DNA of 64,000 nt from the NCBI RefSeq assembly GCF_009792235.1, contig NZ_CP046973.1, forward strand, positions 2,976,001 through 3,040,000, written 5' to 3'. Positions within the stretch are counted from its first letter, which is position 1; every line of letters begins with the position of its first letter. Under the pieces are notes generated by a model. The model was not told the origin of the DNA, made no database searches, and saw nothing but the letters and a program-made list of their open reading frames with translations. The DNA comes from Microcystis aeruginosa FD4 (GTDB taxonomy: Bacteria; Cyanobacteriota; Cyanobacteriia; Cyanobacteriales; Microcystaceae). Of the stretch, positions 52,359-59,983 are shown one piece after another. A program made the position numbers and the translations under genes.

Positions 52359-53249
52359 ATGAAACAACTCCTCAATAGCCTCAATTCCCTGACAGTGGCC
52401 AGTGTAGCCACTATCGCCTTGGCCTACCCTAGCATCGCTCAAGTTAATCTGTCTGTTTATCCCTATCCCCCCTCGTCGAACGAATCCATAGAATTATACG
52501 TTCCCCCGCCAGAAAACAATAACACCAATAATAATACCTGTACTCAATTGATTGGGGCAAATATCGATAAAGTTATTAGTCAAGCTCCCAATCAGTGGGG
52601 TATATTAATCGAATCTATCGATCGCCAAACGGTTATTTATAGTCATAACGCCGATCGCTATTTTATCCCTGCTTCTAATACAAAGTTATTTACCACGGCT
52701 GCCGCTTTACAAGTGATGAACCCGGAAACGACAATTCAGAAGAAATCCCTGCGCGATTGGGTGAATATCACTAATCAGAGAAGTAATAATTTCTACGCTG
52801 ACACTCTTTTTCGCTTTATCGGCGGTTCTAAAAATGTTACTGCCATCTTGGCACAATTGGGCATCAATCCCAGTGGTTTTCGTCTCGCCGATGGTTCGGG
52901 ATTATCCCGTCGTAATACCGCTACTCCCCGCTCGATCGTGGAAATTTTGCGGGTGATGTATTATTCTCCTAATCGAGACACTTTCTATGCTTCCTTACCA
53001 GTAGCGGGAATTAGTGGCACCCTGAGAAACCGAATGCGTCAGACGGCCGCTACTGGCACAGTTTACGCTAAAACCGGCACTCTTACCGGTGTGCGGGCCC
53101 TATCGGGTTATCTAGAAAACCCCCACCAAGAACCGATGTTATTTAGCATTATCGTTAATAATCAACGGGTTTCCGGACAGGCTCTAGTGAAAGCGATCGA
53201 TACTATTGTCCTACAGATGACCCAATCTCGTTCCTGTCAAGCTCAGTAG
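52359..53249 (+). CDS. D-alanyl-D-alanine carboxypeptidase, compact S13-type
   Basis: 296 aa. An N-terminal signal peptide (SVATIALAYPSIAQ) is followed by a penicillin-binding fold with SxxK in SNTK (Ser106, Lys109), SxN in SNN (142-144) and KTG near residue 235. Family members (PBP4/DacB) usually have about 400-480 residues because a large insert lies between SxxK and SxN. Here only about 33 residues separate them. It would act in the periplasm on peptidoglycan. Either an in-frame deletion or a natural short form would explain the size. Confidence 0.7.
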   Translation: MKQLLNSLNSLTVASVATIALAYPSIAQVNLSVYPYPPSSNESIELYVPPPENNNTNNNTCTQLIGANIDKVISQAPNQWGILIESIDRQTVIYSHNADRYFIPASNTKLFTTAAALQVMNPETTIQKKSLRDWVNITNQRSNNFYADTLFRFIGGSKNVTAILAQLGINPSGFRLADGSGLSRRNTATPRSIVEILRVMYYSPNRDTFYASLPVAGISGTLRNRMRQTAATGTVYAKTGTLTGVRALSGYLENPHQEPMLFSIIVNNQRVSGQALVKAIDTIVLQMTQSRSCQAQ

Positions 53250-53257
53250 CTCTCCTG

Positions 53258-53302
53258 TAAAAAAACCCAATCGTCCTGACAGTTAGTGGAAACCCGATTG
53301 GG
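53258..53302 (-). terminator. Terminator between convergent genes
   Basis: ACCCAATCG and CGATTGGGT form a perfect 9-bp stem around a 20-nt loop. On the minus strand it is followed by seven T, so it suits the DUF6761 gene. It lies close enough to the carboxypeptidase stop to act on both. Confidence 0.7.
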
Positions 53303-53444
53303 TAAGGATTTCCCTTCTGTCTCCCGACTCCTAACTCCTCAATTCTGCTGTGTGCAAGAGGTTTAATCCCGGGGCGATTCTCGCGAGTCAATCCGATTTT
53401 TTTTTGCGGAACTGATGGCCAAATTCCCTTAACCCGAGATGGGG

Positions 53445-53711
53445 TTAATAATAGCCATAATCTGCTTCAGTTTGGGTTTGGGTTTGGGGGGAGAGATATT
53501 CAAAATTAGAAGGATCTCGCAGAAAACGAAATATTTCCTCTTCGAGACGATGAATTAGATAGGGTTCTATGGAACTAGAATCGCGTAAACAGGCTAAATA
53601 GCCTTCTACATATAGCCGGATTTCATCAAAACGCGAGCCACGGTGCCAAAGATCCACCATGTCATCGGTTAGTCTTTGATAGTAACGAATGGATTGGGTA
53701 TCTTGGAGCAT
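53445..53711 (-). CDS. DUF6761 family protein
   Basis: 88 aa from ATG 53,711 (MLQDTQSIRYYQRLTDDMVD). The frame is open further upstream but the extension has no family likeness. Helical with LWHRGSRFDEIRLYVEGYLACLR and YLIHRLEEEIFRFLRDP, matching a small cyanobacterial family of unknown function. A purine-rich tandem array lies upstream of its promoter. Confidence 0.65.
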   Translation of the reverse strand: MLQDTQSIRYYQRLTDDMVDLWHRGSRFDEIRLYVEGYLACLRDSSSIEPYLIHRLEEEIFRFLRDPSNFEYLSPQTQTQTEADYGYY

Positions 53712-53853
53712 GGGCAGTAGAACAAAAAAGAGAGAGTGGGGGTAAGTGTTTATCGATAATCGTAGGGAGAATTGCTGTTCTTGGTCTCCTATATCTCTAT
53801 TGTACCGACCAAATCGCCAAAACACAGACGAGGGTATTTTCAGTGATCAGTAA

Positions 53854-53950
53854 AGGGTGTGGGGTGTGGGGTGTGGGGTGTGGGGGAAGTAGGGTGTGGG
53901 GTGTGGGGGAAGTAGGGTGTGGGGAGTGGGGGAAGTAGGGTGTGGGGAGA
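53854..53950. repeat. GGGGTGT/GGGGGAAGTAGGGTGT tandem array
   Basis: Short G-rich units of 7 and 8 bp in irregular succession. They are intergenic, between the DUF6761 gene and the M48 protease gene. The array is of the same style as those near 31,160 and 45,200. Confidence 0.85.
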
Positions 53951-53985
53951 ACAAAGCTGCCTCCCGCCGACCGCCTTCCTATAGA

Positions 53986-54951
53986 TTATTCAGGGTTTCT
54001 TTGTCTTTTTGCCCGTTCAATTTCTGCCTGTAGTTCTGCTATTTGTCGCTGTAATCTTTCGCTTTCGCTATCATTAGCATCAACATTAATTGAGCTTTTT
54101 ACCCCTGTTTTGGCATAGTTACCGCGCCGAATTTGACGATAGGATTCCGAGTTAAACCATTCCTGTAGATACTGGACTCTTTCCACGGAAAAAGGATGGG
54201 TTAAAAAGGAACCATTACCGCCATTATAAATGAGAAATTTATAAATCTGGTTTAAGTTATCTTGGTCTAATTGTCGGTAGGCTTCCCCTTGGCGAATAAA
54301 TTCTTCTAAGTTGCATTCATGCAGATATTTTTGGCTTCCTCCTGCACATTTCATTAAAGTTCTCAGGACTAAATTTAAATCATCGGTAACTAATAAAGCC
54401 GCTCTGTCTGCTGATAATTCGGCTTTTCTTCGCCATTCATAAAAGGCATAAACTAGACCAGTAGTAATGGCTTTTCCTAGTCCTAAAGTGATGTCTCCAA
54501 GGAAATTAGCCGCCCCCATCACCCAAAAAGACATTTGAATTAAAATACTATGATCACATTTTAAATGACCTAATTCGTGGGCAAGAATTACCCGAATTTC
54601 TTCTTCATCTAATAGGTCTAAAAGGGCAGTATTAAAGACAATGTAGGGATGTTCTGAACCCAAAGAATAGGCATTGGCTAAAGGATTTTGACTGACATAA
54701 AGATTCGGTTCTGGGAACATATCTAAATCCCGCAGACATTGGCGATATATACCGTATAAAGTGGCGTATTGACGCGGGCCGACTTTTAGATCATTGCCCA
54801 TTAATAAAATTTGTTGAGGACGTTCATAGAGATATTCAGAAAAACTTTTCGCTAATAAGTCAAACCCCGGAACTGATCTTAAGGCCTGTTCAGCTTGCTG
54901 ATCTAGGGGATGTTTAAAAGCTTGACTGGAAATATCAGGATAAGTTGGCAT
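53986..54951 (-). CDS. M48-family metalloprotease
   Basis: 321 aa from ATG 54,951, chosen because AAGAGGT lies about 10 nt upstream; the frame is open 27 bp further. The zinc-binding HELGHLKCDH motif (about residue 126) and the distal Glu in RKAELSADRAALL are intact. A hydrophobic region (MSFWVMGAANFLGDITLGLGKAI) suggests membrane association. The C-terminus is a charged coil. It probably degrades membrane or misfolded proteins. It has the same 43-nt leader as the methyltransferase gene. Confidence 0.8.
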   Translation of the reverse strand: MPTYPDISSQAFKHPLDQQAEQALRSVPGFDLLAKSFSEYLYERPQQILLMGNDLKVGPRQYATLYGIYRQCLRDLDMFPEPNLYVSQNPLANAYSLGSEHPYIVFNTALLDLLDEEEIRVILAHELGHLKCDHSILIQMSFWVMGAANFLGDITLGLGKAITTGLVYAFYEWRRKAELSADRAALLVTDDLNLVLRTLMKCAGGSQKYLHECNLEEFIRQGEAYRQLDQDNLNQIYKFLIYNGGNGSFLTHPFSVERVQYLQEWFNSESYRQIRRGNYAKTGVKSSINVDANDSESERLQRQIAELQAEIERAKRQRNPE

Positions 54952-54960
54952 ATTAATCAA

Positions 54961-55003
54961 ACCTCTTGTAAAAATCAAAAATTGTTGTTAGGGTTAGGAG
55001 TCA
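54961..55003 (-). promoter_or_regulatory. 43-nt shared leader with Shine-Dalgarno, copy 2
   Basis: On the minus strand this reads TGACTCCTAACCC to CAAGAGGT and ends 9 nt before the protease ATG. One mismatch (A for C) separates it from the copy at 38,579-38,621. The preceding sequences are unrelated, so the shared part has clear edges. Confidence 0.7.
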
Positions 55004-55273
55004 GTAGCCGGTCGTCCGGAGAATTAAGAATGAATAATAAGCAATTAAAGGCTCTATTTACAGATTTTATGCCATTTAATCCTTATTCTTGCCGTTTTTG
55101 AAACCTCAAAAATTAATTATGCAAGAGGTTTATAGAATAAAAAAGTCAAAATTTGTCCTAAATTGATCCTATACAAATGCTTGATACATCTGCAAAATTG
55201 CGGATTCTAGCGTTTATTTGGTTGCGGTGACATAGAATATATCTGTGGGAGAAATGAGCTTTATTATTGTTAA
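55004..55273. other. Gene-free stretch between M48 protease and glycosyltransferase
   Basis: AT-rich. It contains GCAAGAGGTTTATAG near 55,121, which recalls the 3' part of the shared leader. Only a 23-codon frame (55,031) without support is open. No terminator is clear. Confidence 0.45.
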
Positions 55274-57406
55274 CTATACCTTAGCAATAATTCCTAGATT
55301 AGATAACAAAGCTTCTAGGTTAGTTTGCACGGTAGCGGGTTGGTATCTCTTAATAGTTTCTAGGGAATTATCAGCGAGTTTTTGCCACAATTCCCTATGA
55401 TCATAGAGTTCGATCACTGCTTGGGCAAATTCCTCGGCAGTATCGGCAATTAAAACATCTTGGTGGTCAATTAATCCCATACCTTCGGCACCAATTTTTG
55501 TGGTAATAGTGGGTAATCCTAGGGAAAGACTTTGACCTATTTTACCCTTCATTCCCGCACCAAATCGCAGGGGAGCAACAAAAATGCGACTCTTTTGAAA
55601 ATAGGGTTCTACTTCGGGAACATAACCGGTGACAATTACTTGATCATTGGCTAATTCCTTAACTTCATCCTTGAGGTTACTTCCCAATAAATTAACGGTA
55701 ATGTCAGGACGGGATGCCCAAACTAAGGGCATAATTTCTAAACATAACCACTTAACTGCATCAATATTAGGAGGGTGATTGTAGCTACCAATAAATACTA
55801 AACCTGATCGCTGGTCAAAAGCAACTTTTTCTGACAGGGAAATTTCTTCATGGATATTGGGGATTACCCAAACATTTTTCACTCCTAAAGAGGATAAAAC
55901 CTGCTTTTCGTCTTCCGTTACTACCACGGTTGCTTCCGCTTGGTTAGCATAGTTTAACTCTAATTTTTGATAGGTTTGCCAACTCCAGCTAGTATTTTGA
56001 TAACTGGGATCGAGATAGTCTTTTTGTCGTTTTAAACGTAGAAAATGCAGGTCGATTGTATCATAAATAATTGGTGCTTTTGTTTTTAAGCGAATTAAAT
56101 CCATATACTTATCGCACAATTCGGGACGACACAACCAAACTCCATCTATCAGAGGTAAATATTTGATTAATTTTTCTTCTAGATTATATCTTTGCGGTGT
56201 GCCATAAATAACCTCAATTCCCAGCTGTTGCAGGACGGAAGTATAGGGTTGTTCAGGATAGCCATTATCGGGAAAGAAAATCACTGAATAGCCTAAATTG
56301 AGCAGGAGCTTAAGAATATTTAATAAACGCACACAGCCGGATTCTCGATCGTATAGTGGAACGTAGGAGTCAATGACTAAAATTGTCGGGTTTCCTTGTA
56401 AACGTCGGGCAGCTTTGGGTACATTATTAGCATCGTTATCTAAGTGTTTGGTTAATACCTTTGACCATTTTTCTCGAAACTTAGTTTGATTAATAACTTG
56501 ATATTGTTTTATCCCAGTAGAAAGGTCTGTTCCTGAGGTGATTCCTTCGTAGTGAATGACGTTAGATTGGGGTTGATAGAGGACTTGATAACCCAATTCT
56601 CGGATGGCAAAACATAAGTCTGTATCTTCGTAATATGCGGGGATAAAGTCTTGACAAAAACCACCTAATTGCTTAAATAAGTCCGTAGGAACTAATAAAC
56701 TTGCTCCCGAACAATAGTCCACGGGACGCACATAATTATATTCCGGCTCCTCGGGACTATCTAAGCGTCCATAATTCCAACCATCGGCAGAATTCCAGAT
56801 AATTCCTCCCGCTTCTTGTTGTTTACCATTAGCATAAATTAACTTAGAACCCACCGCACCAACTTGGGGATTATTGATAATTAATTTCACTAAACTTTCT
56901 AGACAATTTTCCAGAATACGAGTGTCGTTATTGAGAAAATATAGGTATTGACCTTTTGCTTGACTAGCTCCATAATTACAGGAACGAATAAAACCAGAGT
57001 TCTCCGCATTCGTTAATACTTTAATTCCTTTAACTAAAGTGGCTAATTGTTCTAAGGTTTCATCAGTGGAAGCATCATTAACAATGATTATTTCATAAGC
57101 TAAATCAGAACTTAAGTTAACACTCAAGGATTCCAGACAGTTAAAGGTGTAGGCAAATTGGTTATAAACAGGAATAATAATCGAGACTAAAGGATTGTCA
57201 CTACTGGCAATTTCTAGGGGTCGGGGTTCGGCTAATTTAGCACTTTCAAGCACCTGTTCTTCAAATTCAGAGGAACTCTTTCCTGTGAGAATTTTAATAA
57301 TTTTTCGTTTCGTCTTTTTGAGTGCTGGGTTCCATCCTTCCTCTTGGAGACTAAAGACAAATTTTTTGAGCAGTTTTTTAACTTTAAAAATAATCATTAT
57401 TACCAT
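55274..57406 (-). CDS. GT2-GT4 bifunctional glycosyltransferase
   Basis: About 710 aa from ATG 57,406 (a start at 57,430 is also open). Residues ~75-310 form a GT2 domain with LVSIIIPVYNQ, VNDASTD and the DxD-like LNNDTR. From about 345 a GT4/GT1-like domain follows, ending in VAPLRFGAGMKGKIGQ and LPTITTKIGAEGM. Such fusions build surface polysaccharide (O-antigen or capsule). It overlaps the antitoxin stop in ATGGTAA, so translation may be coupled. No other polysaccharide gene is nearby. Confidence 0.75.
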   Translation of the reverse strand: MVIMIIFKVKKLLKKFVFSLQEEGWNPALKKTKRKIIKILTGKSSSEFEEQVLESAKLAEPRPLEIASSDNPLVSIIIPVYNQFAYTFNCLESLSVNLSSDLAYEIIIVNDASTDETLEQLATLVKGIKVLTNAENSGFIRSCNYGASQAKGQYLYFLNNDTRILENCLESLVKLIINNPQVGAVGSKLIYANGKQQEAGGIIWNSADGWNYGRLDSPEEPEYNYVRPVDYCSGASLLVPTDLFKQLGGFCQDFIPAYYEDTDLCFAIRELGYQVLYQPQSNVIHYEGITSGTDLSTGIKQYQVINQTKFREKWSKVLTKHLDNDANNVPKAARRLQGNPTILVIDSYVPLYDRESGCVRLLNILKLLLNLGYSVIFFPDNGYPEQPYTSVLQQLGIEVIYGTPQRYNLEEKLIKYLPLIDGVWLCRPELCDKYMDLIRLKTKAPIIYDTIDLHFLRLKRQKDYLDPSYQNTSWSWQTYQKLELNYANQAEATVVVTEDEKQVLSSLGVKNVWVIPNIHEEISLSEKVAFDQRSGLVFIGSYNHPPNIDAVKWLCLEIMPLVWASRPDITVNLLGSNLKDEVKELANDQVIVTGYVPEVEPYFQKSRIFVAPLRFGAGMKGKIGQSLSLGLPTITTKIGAEGMGLIDHQDVLIADTAEEFAQAVIELYDHRELWQKLADNSLETIKRYQPATVQTNLEALLSNLGIIAKV

Positions 57407-57645
57407 AATTTTTCCTCTAGAGAAACCCAATCTTGTGCTAAATTTAAATCTCTTTCTGCTCTAACAATAGCTCCTTCCTTTAATTGTTGCTTGAGGTAGT
57501 TTCTCTGTTGTTCCATAATATATAATTTAATCGCTTCATTAATTAAATTATTATATTCTTTTTCAGGATAATCACTACTCGCCAACCATCGATCGAGAAG
57601 TTGCATAGTATCTTCAGGGAGACTTATCTGAAGTTGTCTGGTCAT
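57400..57645 (-). CDS. Antitoxin-like ribbon-helix-helix protein without a toxin
   Basis: 81 aa. MTRQLQISLPEDTMQLLDRW is the typical beta strand and first helix of CopG/MazE-like antitoxins; the C-terminal part (ERDLNLAQDWVSLEEKLW) would wrap a toxin. In related cyanobacterial loci a MazF-type toxin gene follows directly. Here the overlapping next gene is a glycosyltransferase. No toxin is in this stretch. Confidence 0.65.
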   Translation of the reverse strand: MTRQLQISLPEDTMQLLDRWLASSDYPEKEYNNLINEAIKLYIMEQQRNYLKQQLKEGAIVRAERDLNLAQDWVSLEEKLW

Positions 57646-57700
57646 TTTGTCTTTCCTAACTATATCTAGATAATAACAATTATAAACCCCCAGAGCAATT

Positions 57701-59326
57701 TTAGTTCCTATCGGGATAAATTCTCGGGGCTGCAGCGATTAATTTTTGGGTGTAGGGGTGTTGGGGATGGCTAAAAATTTGTTCAGTGTCACCCATTTCA
57801 ACAATTTTACCCGCAGTCATCACCGCAATTCGATCGCAGAGGAATCTCGCTAACCAAAGATCATGAGTTATAAATAAATAAGTGAGATTAAATAACTTTT
57901 GTAACTCTAACATTAACTCTAAAACCTGTGTCTGGACAGTCGCATCGAGCATACTAACCGGTTCATCACAAATAACTAATTCGGGACGAGTAATTAAAGC
58001 ACGAGCAATGGCTACCCTTTGCTGTTGTCCCCCCGATAACTCTCTAGGATAGCGTCGATAAAATTCCTCTGTTGGTGTTAAACCGACTCGCTCTAACATT
58101 TCTAAAACCTGTTTTTTAGCCGTTTCTAGGCTAACTTTTTGATGAATCAAAAGCGGATCGGCGATACTTTCTCCCACCGTCATTAGAGGATTGAGACAAG
58201 CGAGGGGATCTTGAAAAATCATCTGCATTAAGCGCCGTTTTCGACGCATTTTTTCCCCCGACAAAGGGGTTAAATCTTCTCCTAAAAATTCCACTTTTCC
58301 CCCCGTGGGTTTAATTAACTGTAATAGGGTTCGCGATAGGGTACTTTTCCCACATCCCGACTCCCCAACTAAACCGAAAATTTCCCCTCGATACAGTTCA
58401 AAATTGACTTCATCCACCGCTTTAATAAATTTCTTTTCTTTTTTGAAAAAACTATCTAAAAAGTTAGCTTCTAGGGTATAATACTGTTTTAAATTATCCA
58501 CCTTTAACACCGTTTCTTTGCGTTGAATTGCTGTGAAATTTTCCTCCCGTAATTGTAGGTGTAAAGCGGCGGCCAAAAGAGAACGAGTGTAGGGGTGTTG
58601 AGGTGTATTAAAAACTGTTTTTACCGCTCCCGATTCGACAATTTTGCCCCCCTTCATCACCGCTAATTGATCGCAATATTCTCCCACCAGCGCTAAATCA
58701 TGGGAAATTAACAATAATCCCATCTGTTCCTCGCTACATAAACGCTTTAATTCCCGCAGAATTTCCGCCGAAACTGTCACATCTAAACTGGTGGTGGGTT
58801 CATCGGCAATCATTAACTTAGGGTTTAATAATAAAGCTAAAGCAATAGCCACTCTTTGCCGCATTCCCCCGCTAAATTCGTGAGGATATTGGGACCAACG
58901 ATTAGCGGGAATTTTTACTTTTTCTAGGACAGTACAAGCTTGAATTTTAGCTTGACGATAGGTTAAATTTCCTCGATGAGCTTGCAAAGTTTCCACACAA
59001 TGATCGCCAATAGTCATCAGCGGATCTAGTCGCGTCATCGGATCTTGAAACACTAACCCCACCTTTTCCCCGCGAAACTTTTCTAACTCTTTGCTAGATA
59101 AAGATAAAAGCGATCGCCCTTCAAAGGTAATCTCCCCTTCCACGTGAGTGTGATTAGGTAATAACCTTAAAATAGCCTTACCGATGGTCGATTTTCCACA
59201 ACCAGATTCACCCACTAATCCCAGAGTTTCCCCTTTGCCTATACTAAAAGACACCCCATCGATCACCCAAGAAGGAGAACTTAATTCGGTCGGGTAGGCA
59301 ATTTTTAGGTCTTTAATTTCCAACAT
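57701..59326 (-). CDS. Oligopeptide-type ABC transporter with two fused ATPase domains
   Basis: 541 aa. Two complete cassettes, each with GESGCGKST, a signature (FSGGMRQR and LSGGQQQR) and Walker B (MIADEPTTSLD and VICDEPVSMLD). This is the DppD-DppF fusion seen in YejF/GsiA-like transporters for peptides or glutathione. The permeases and binding protein are not in the window. The C-terminal half of each cassette has the peptide-transporter HPQHPYT motif. Confidence 0.85.
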   Translation of the reverse strand: MLEIKDLKIAYPTELSSPSWVIDGVSFSIGKGETLGLVGESGCGKSTIGKAILRLLPNHTHVEGEITFEGRSLLSLSSKELEKFRGEKVGLVFQDPMTRLDPLMTIGDHCVETLQAHRGNLTYRQAKIQACTVLEKVKIPANRWSQYPHEFSGGMRQRVAIALALLLNPKLMIADEPTTSLDVTVSAEILRELKRLCSEEQMGLLLISHDLALVGEYCDQLAVMKGGKIVESGAVKTVFNTPQHPYTRSLLAAALHLQLREENFTAIQRKETVLKVDNLKQYYTLEANFLDSFFKKEKKFIKAVDEVNFELYRGEIFGLVGESGCGKSTLSRTLLQLIKPTGGKVEFLGEDLTPLSGEKMRRKRRLMQMIFQDPLACLNPLMTVGESIADPLLIHQKVSLETAKKQVLEMLERVGLTPTEEFYRRYPRELSGGQQQRVAIARALITRPELVICDEPVSMLDATVQTQVLELMLELQKLFNLTYLFITHDLWLARFLCDRIAVMTAGKIVEMGDTEQIFSHPQHPYTQKLIAAAPRIYPDRN

Positions 59327-59401
59327 AATGCGATCGGTAACGATAAAAGTTAGGACTTAGGGTCAAGTATGCCACACAAACGGCGATCGAGCATTTAATC
59401 A

Positions 59402-59767
59402 CTAATCGACAACTGCCCCTAACAAAACCCGACAATACCCCTTTAAAGTCGCCACTCGCTCGCTAATTATCCGTAAACGCTTCTCCCGTCCTTGCCGCGC
59501 CGAGGCCAAAAATAACCAATCCGTCTCCAGCAATCGCCACGATCGATATAGTTCCGTCTGGACCGCGCGCCAACGATTAGCCACCTCTGGGCTGAAATTG
59601 TCATCATTTAGTGACAATATCTCCCCTTCTAGACAGGTTTGTAAAGCTTGAAAAGATTGTAACCCCGTGGAAGCATCCCCATCCAGAAGGGCAAGACTGA
59701 AATCCTCCAGTTTTCTTAACAAAGATTTGTAGGCTTGATGGTAATTTGTCGGTAGCATCCAATACAA
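59402..59767 (-). CDS. patD: PatD-like protein (heterocyst frequency control family)
   Basis: 121 aa and all-helical. RAVQTELYRSWRLLETDWLFLASARQ and RLRIISERVATLKGYCRVLL recall PatD, which in heterocyst-forming cyanobacteria influences heterocyst number through FtsZ. This genome style is unicellular, so any role would be outside heterocysts. The match is from memory of the pattern and is not certain. Confidence 0.5.
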   Translation of the reverse strand: MYWMLPTNYHQAYKSLLRKLEDFSLALLDGDASTGLQSFQALQTCLEGEILSLNDDNFSPEVANRWRAVQTELYRSWRLLETDWLFLASARQGREKRLRIISERVATLKGYCRVLLGAVVD

Positions 59768-59983
59768 AGCGCGTTAGAATTTGTTACATAAGATTAACGA
59801 TTTGCCGTCACGGTTGCAAGTCCTCCTCCCGACCAGAGACAAAAACTTAAAAGAATCCCGCCCTTTTCGCCGATCGATCCGATTCCAGTGTTAGAGAGTT
59901 AAGCAATCTGGCATCCCTTCGGCCTAATAATTTGCTAGTTATCCGTCTCCATCACCCCTATTCTCCATCTCCCCGATCTAACC

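Noticed and set aside
55031..55102. 23-codon small ORF before the M48 gene
   Set aside because: No Shine-Dalgarno, no similarity and AT-rich random composition.
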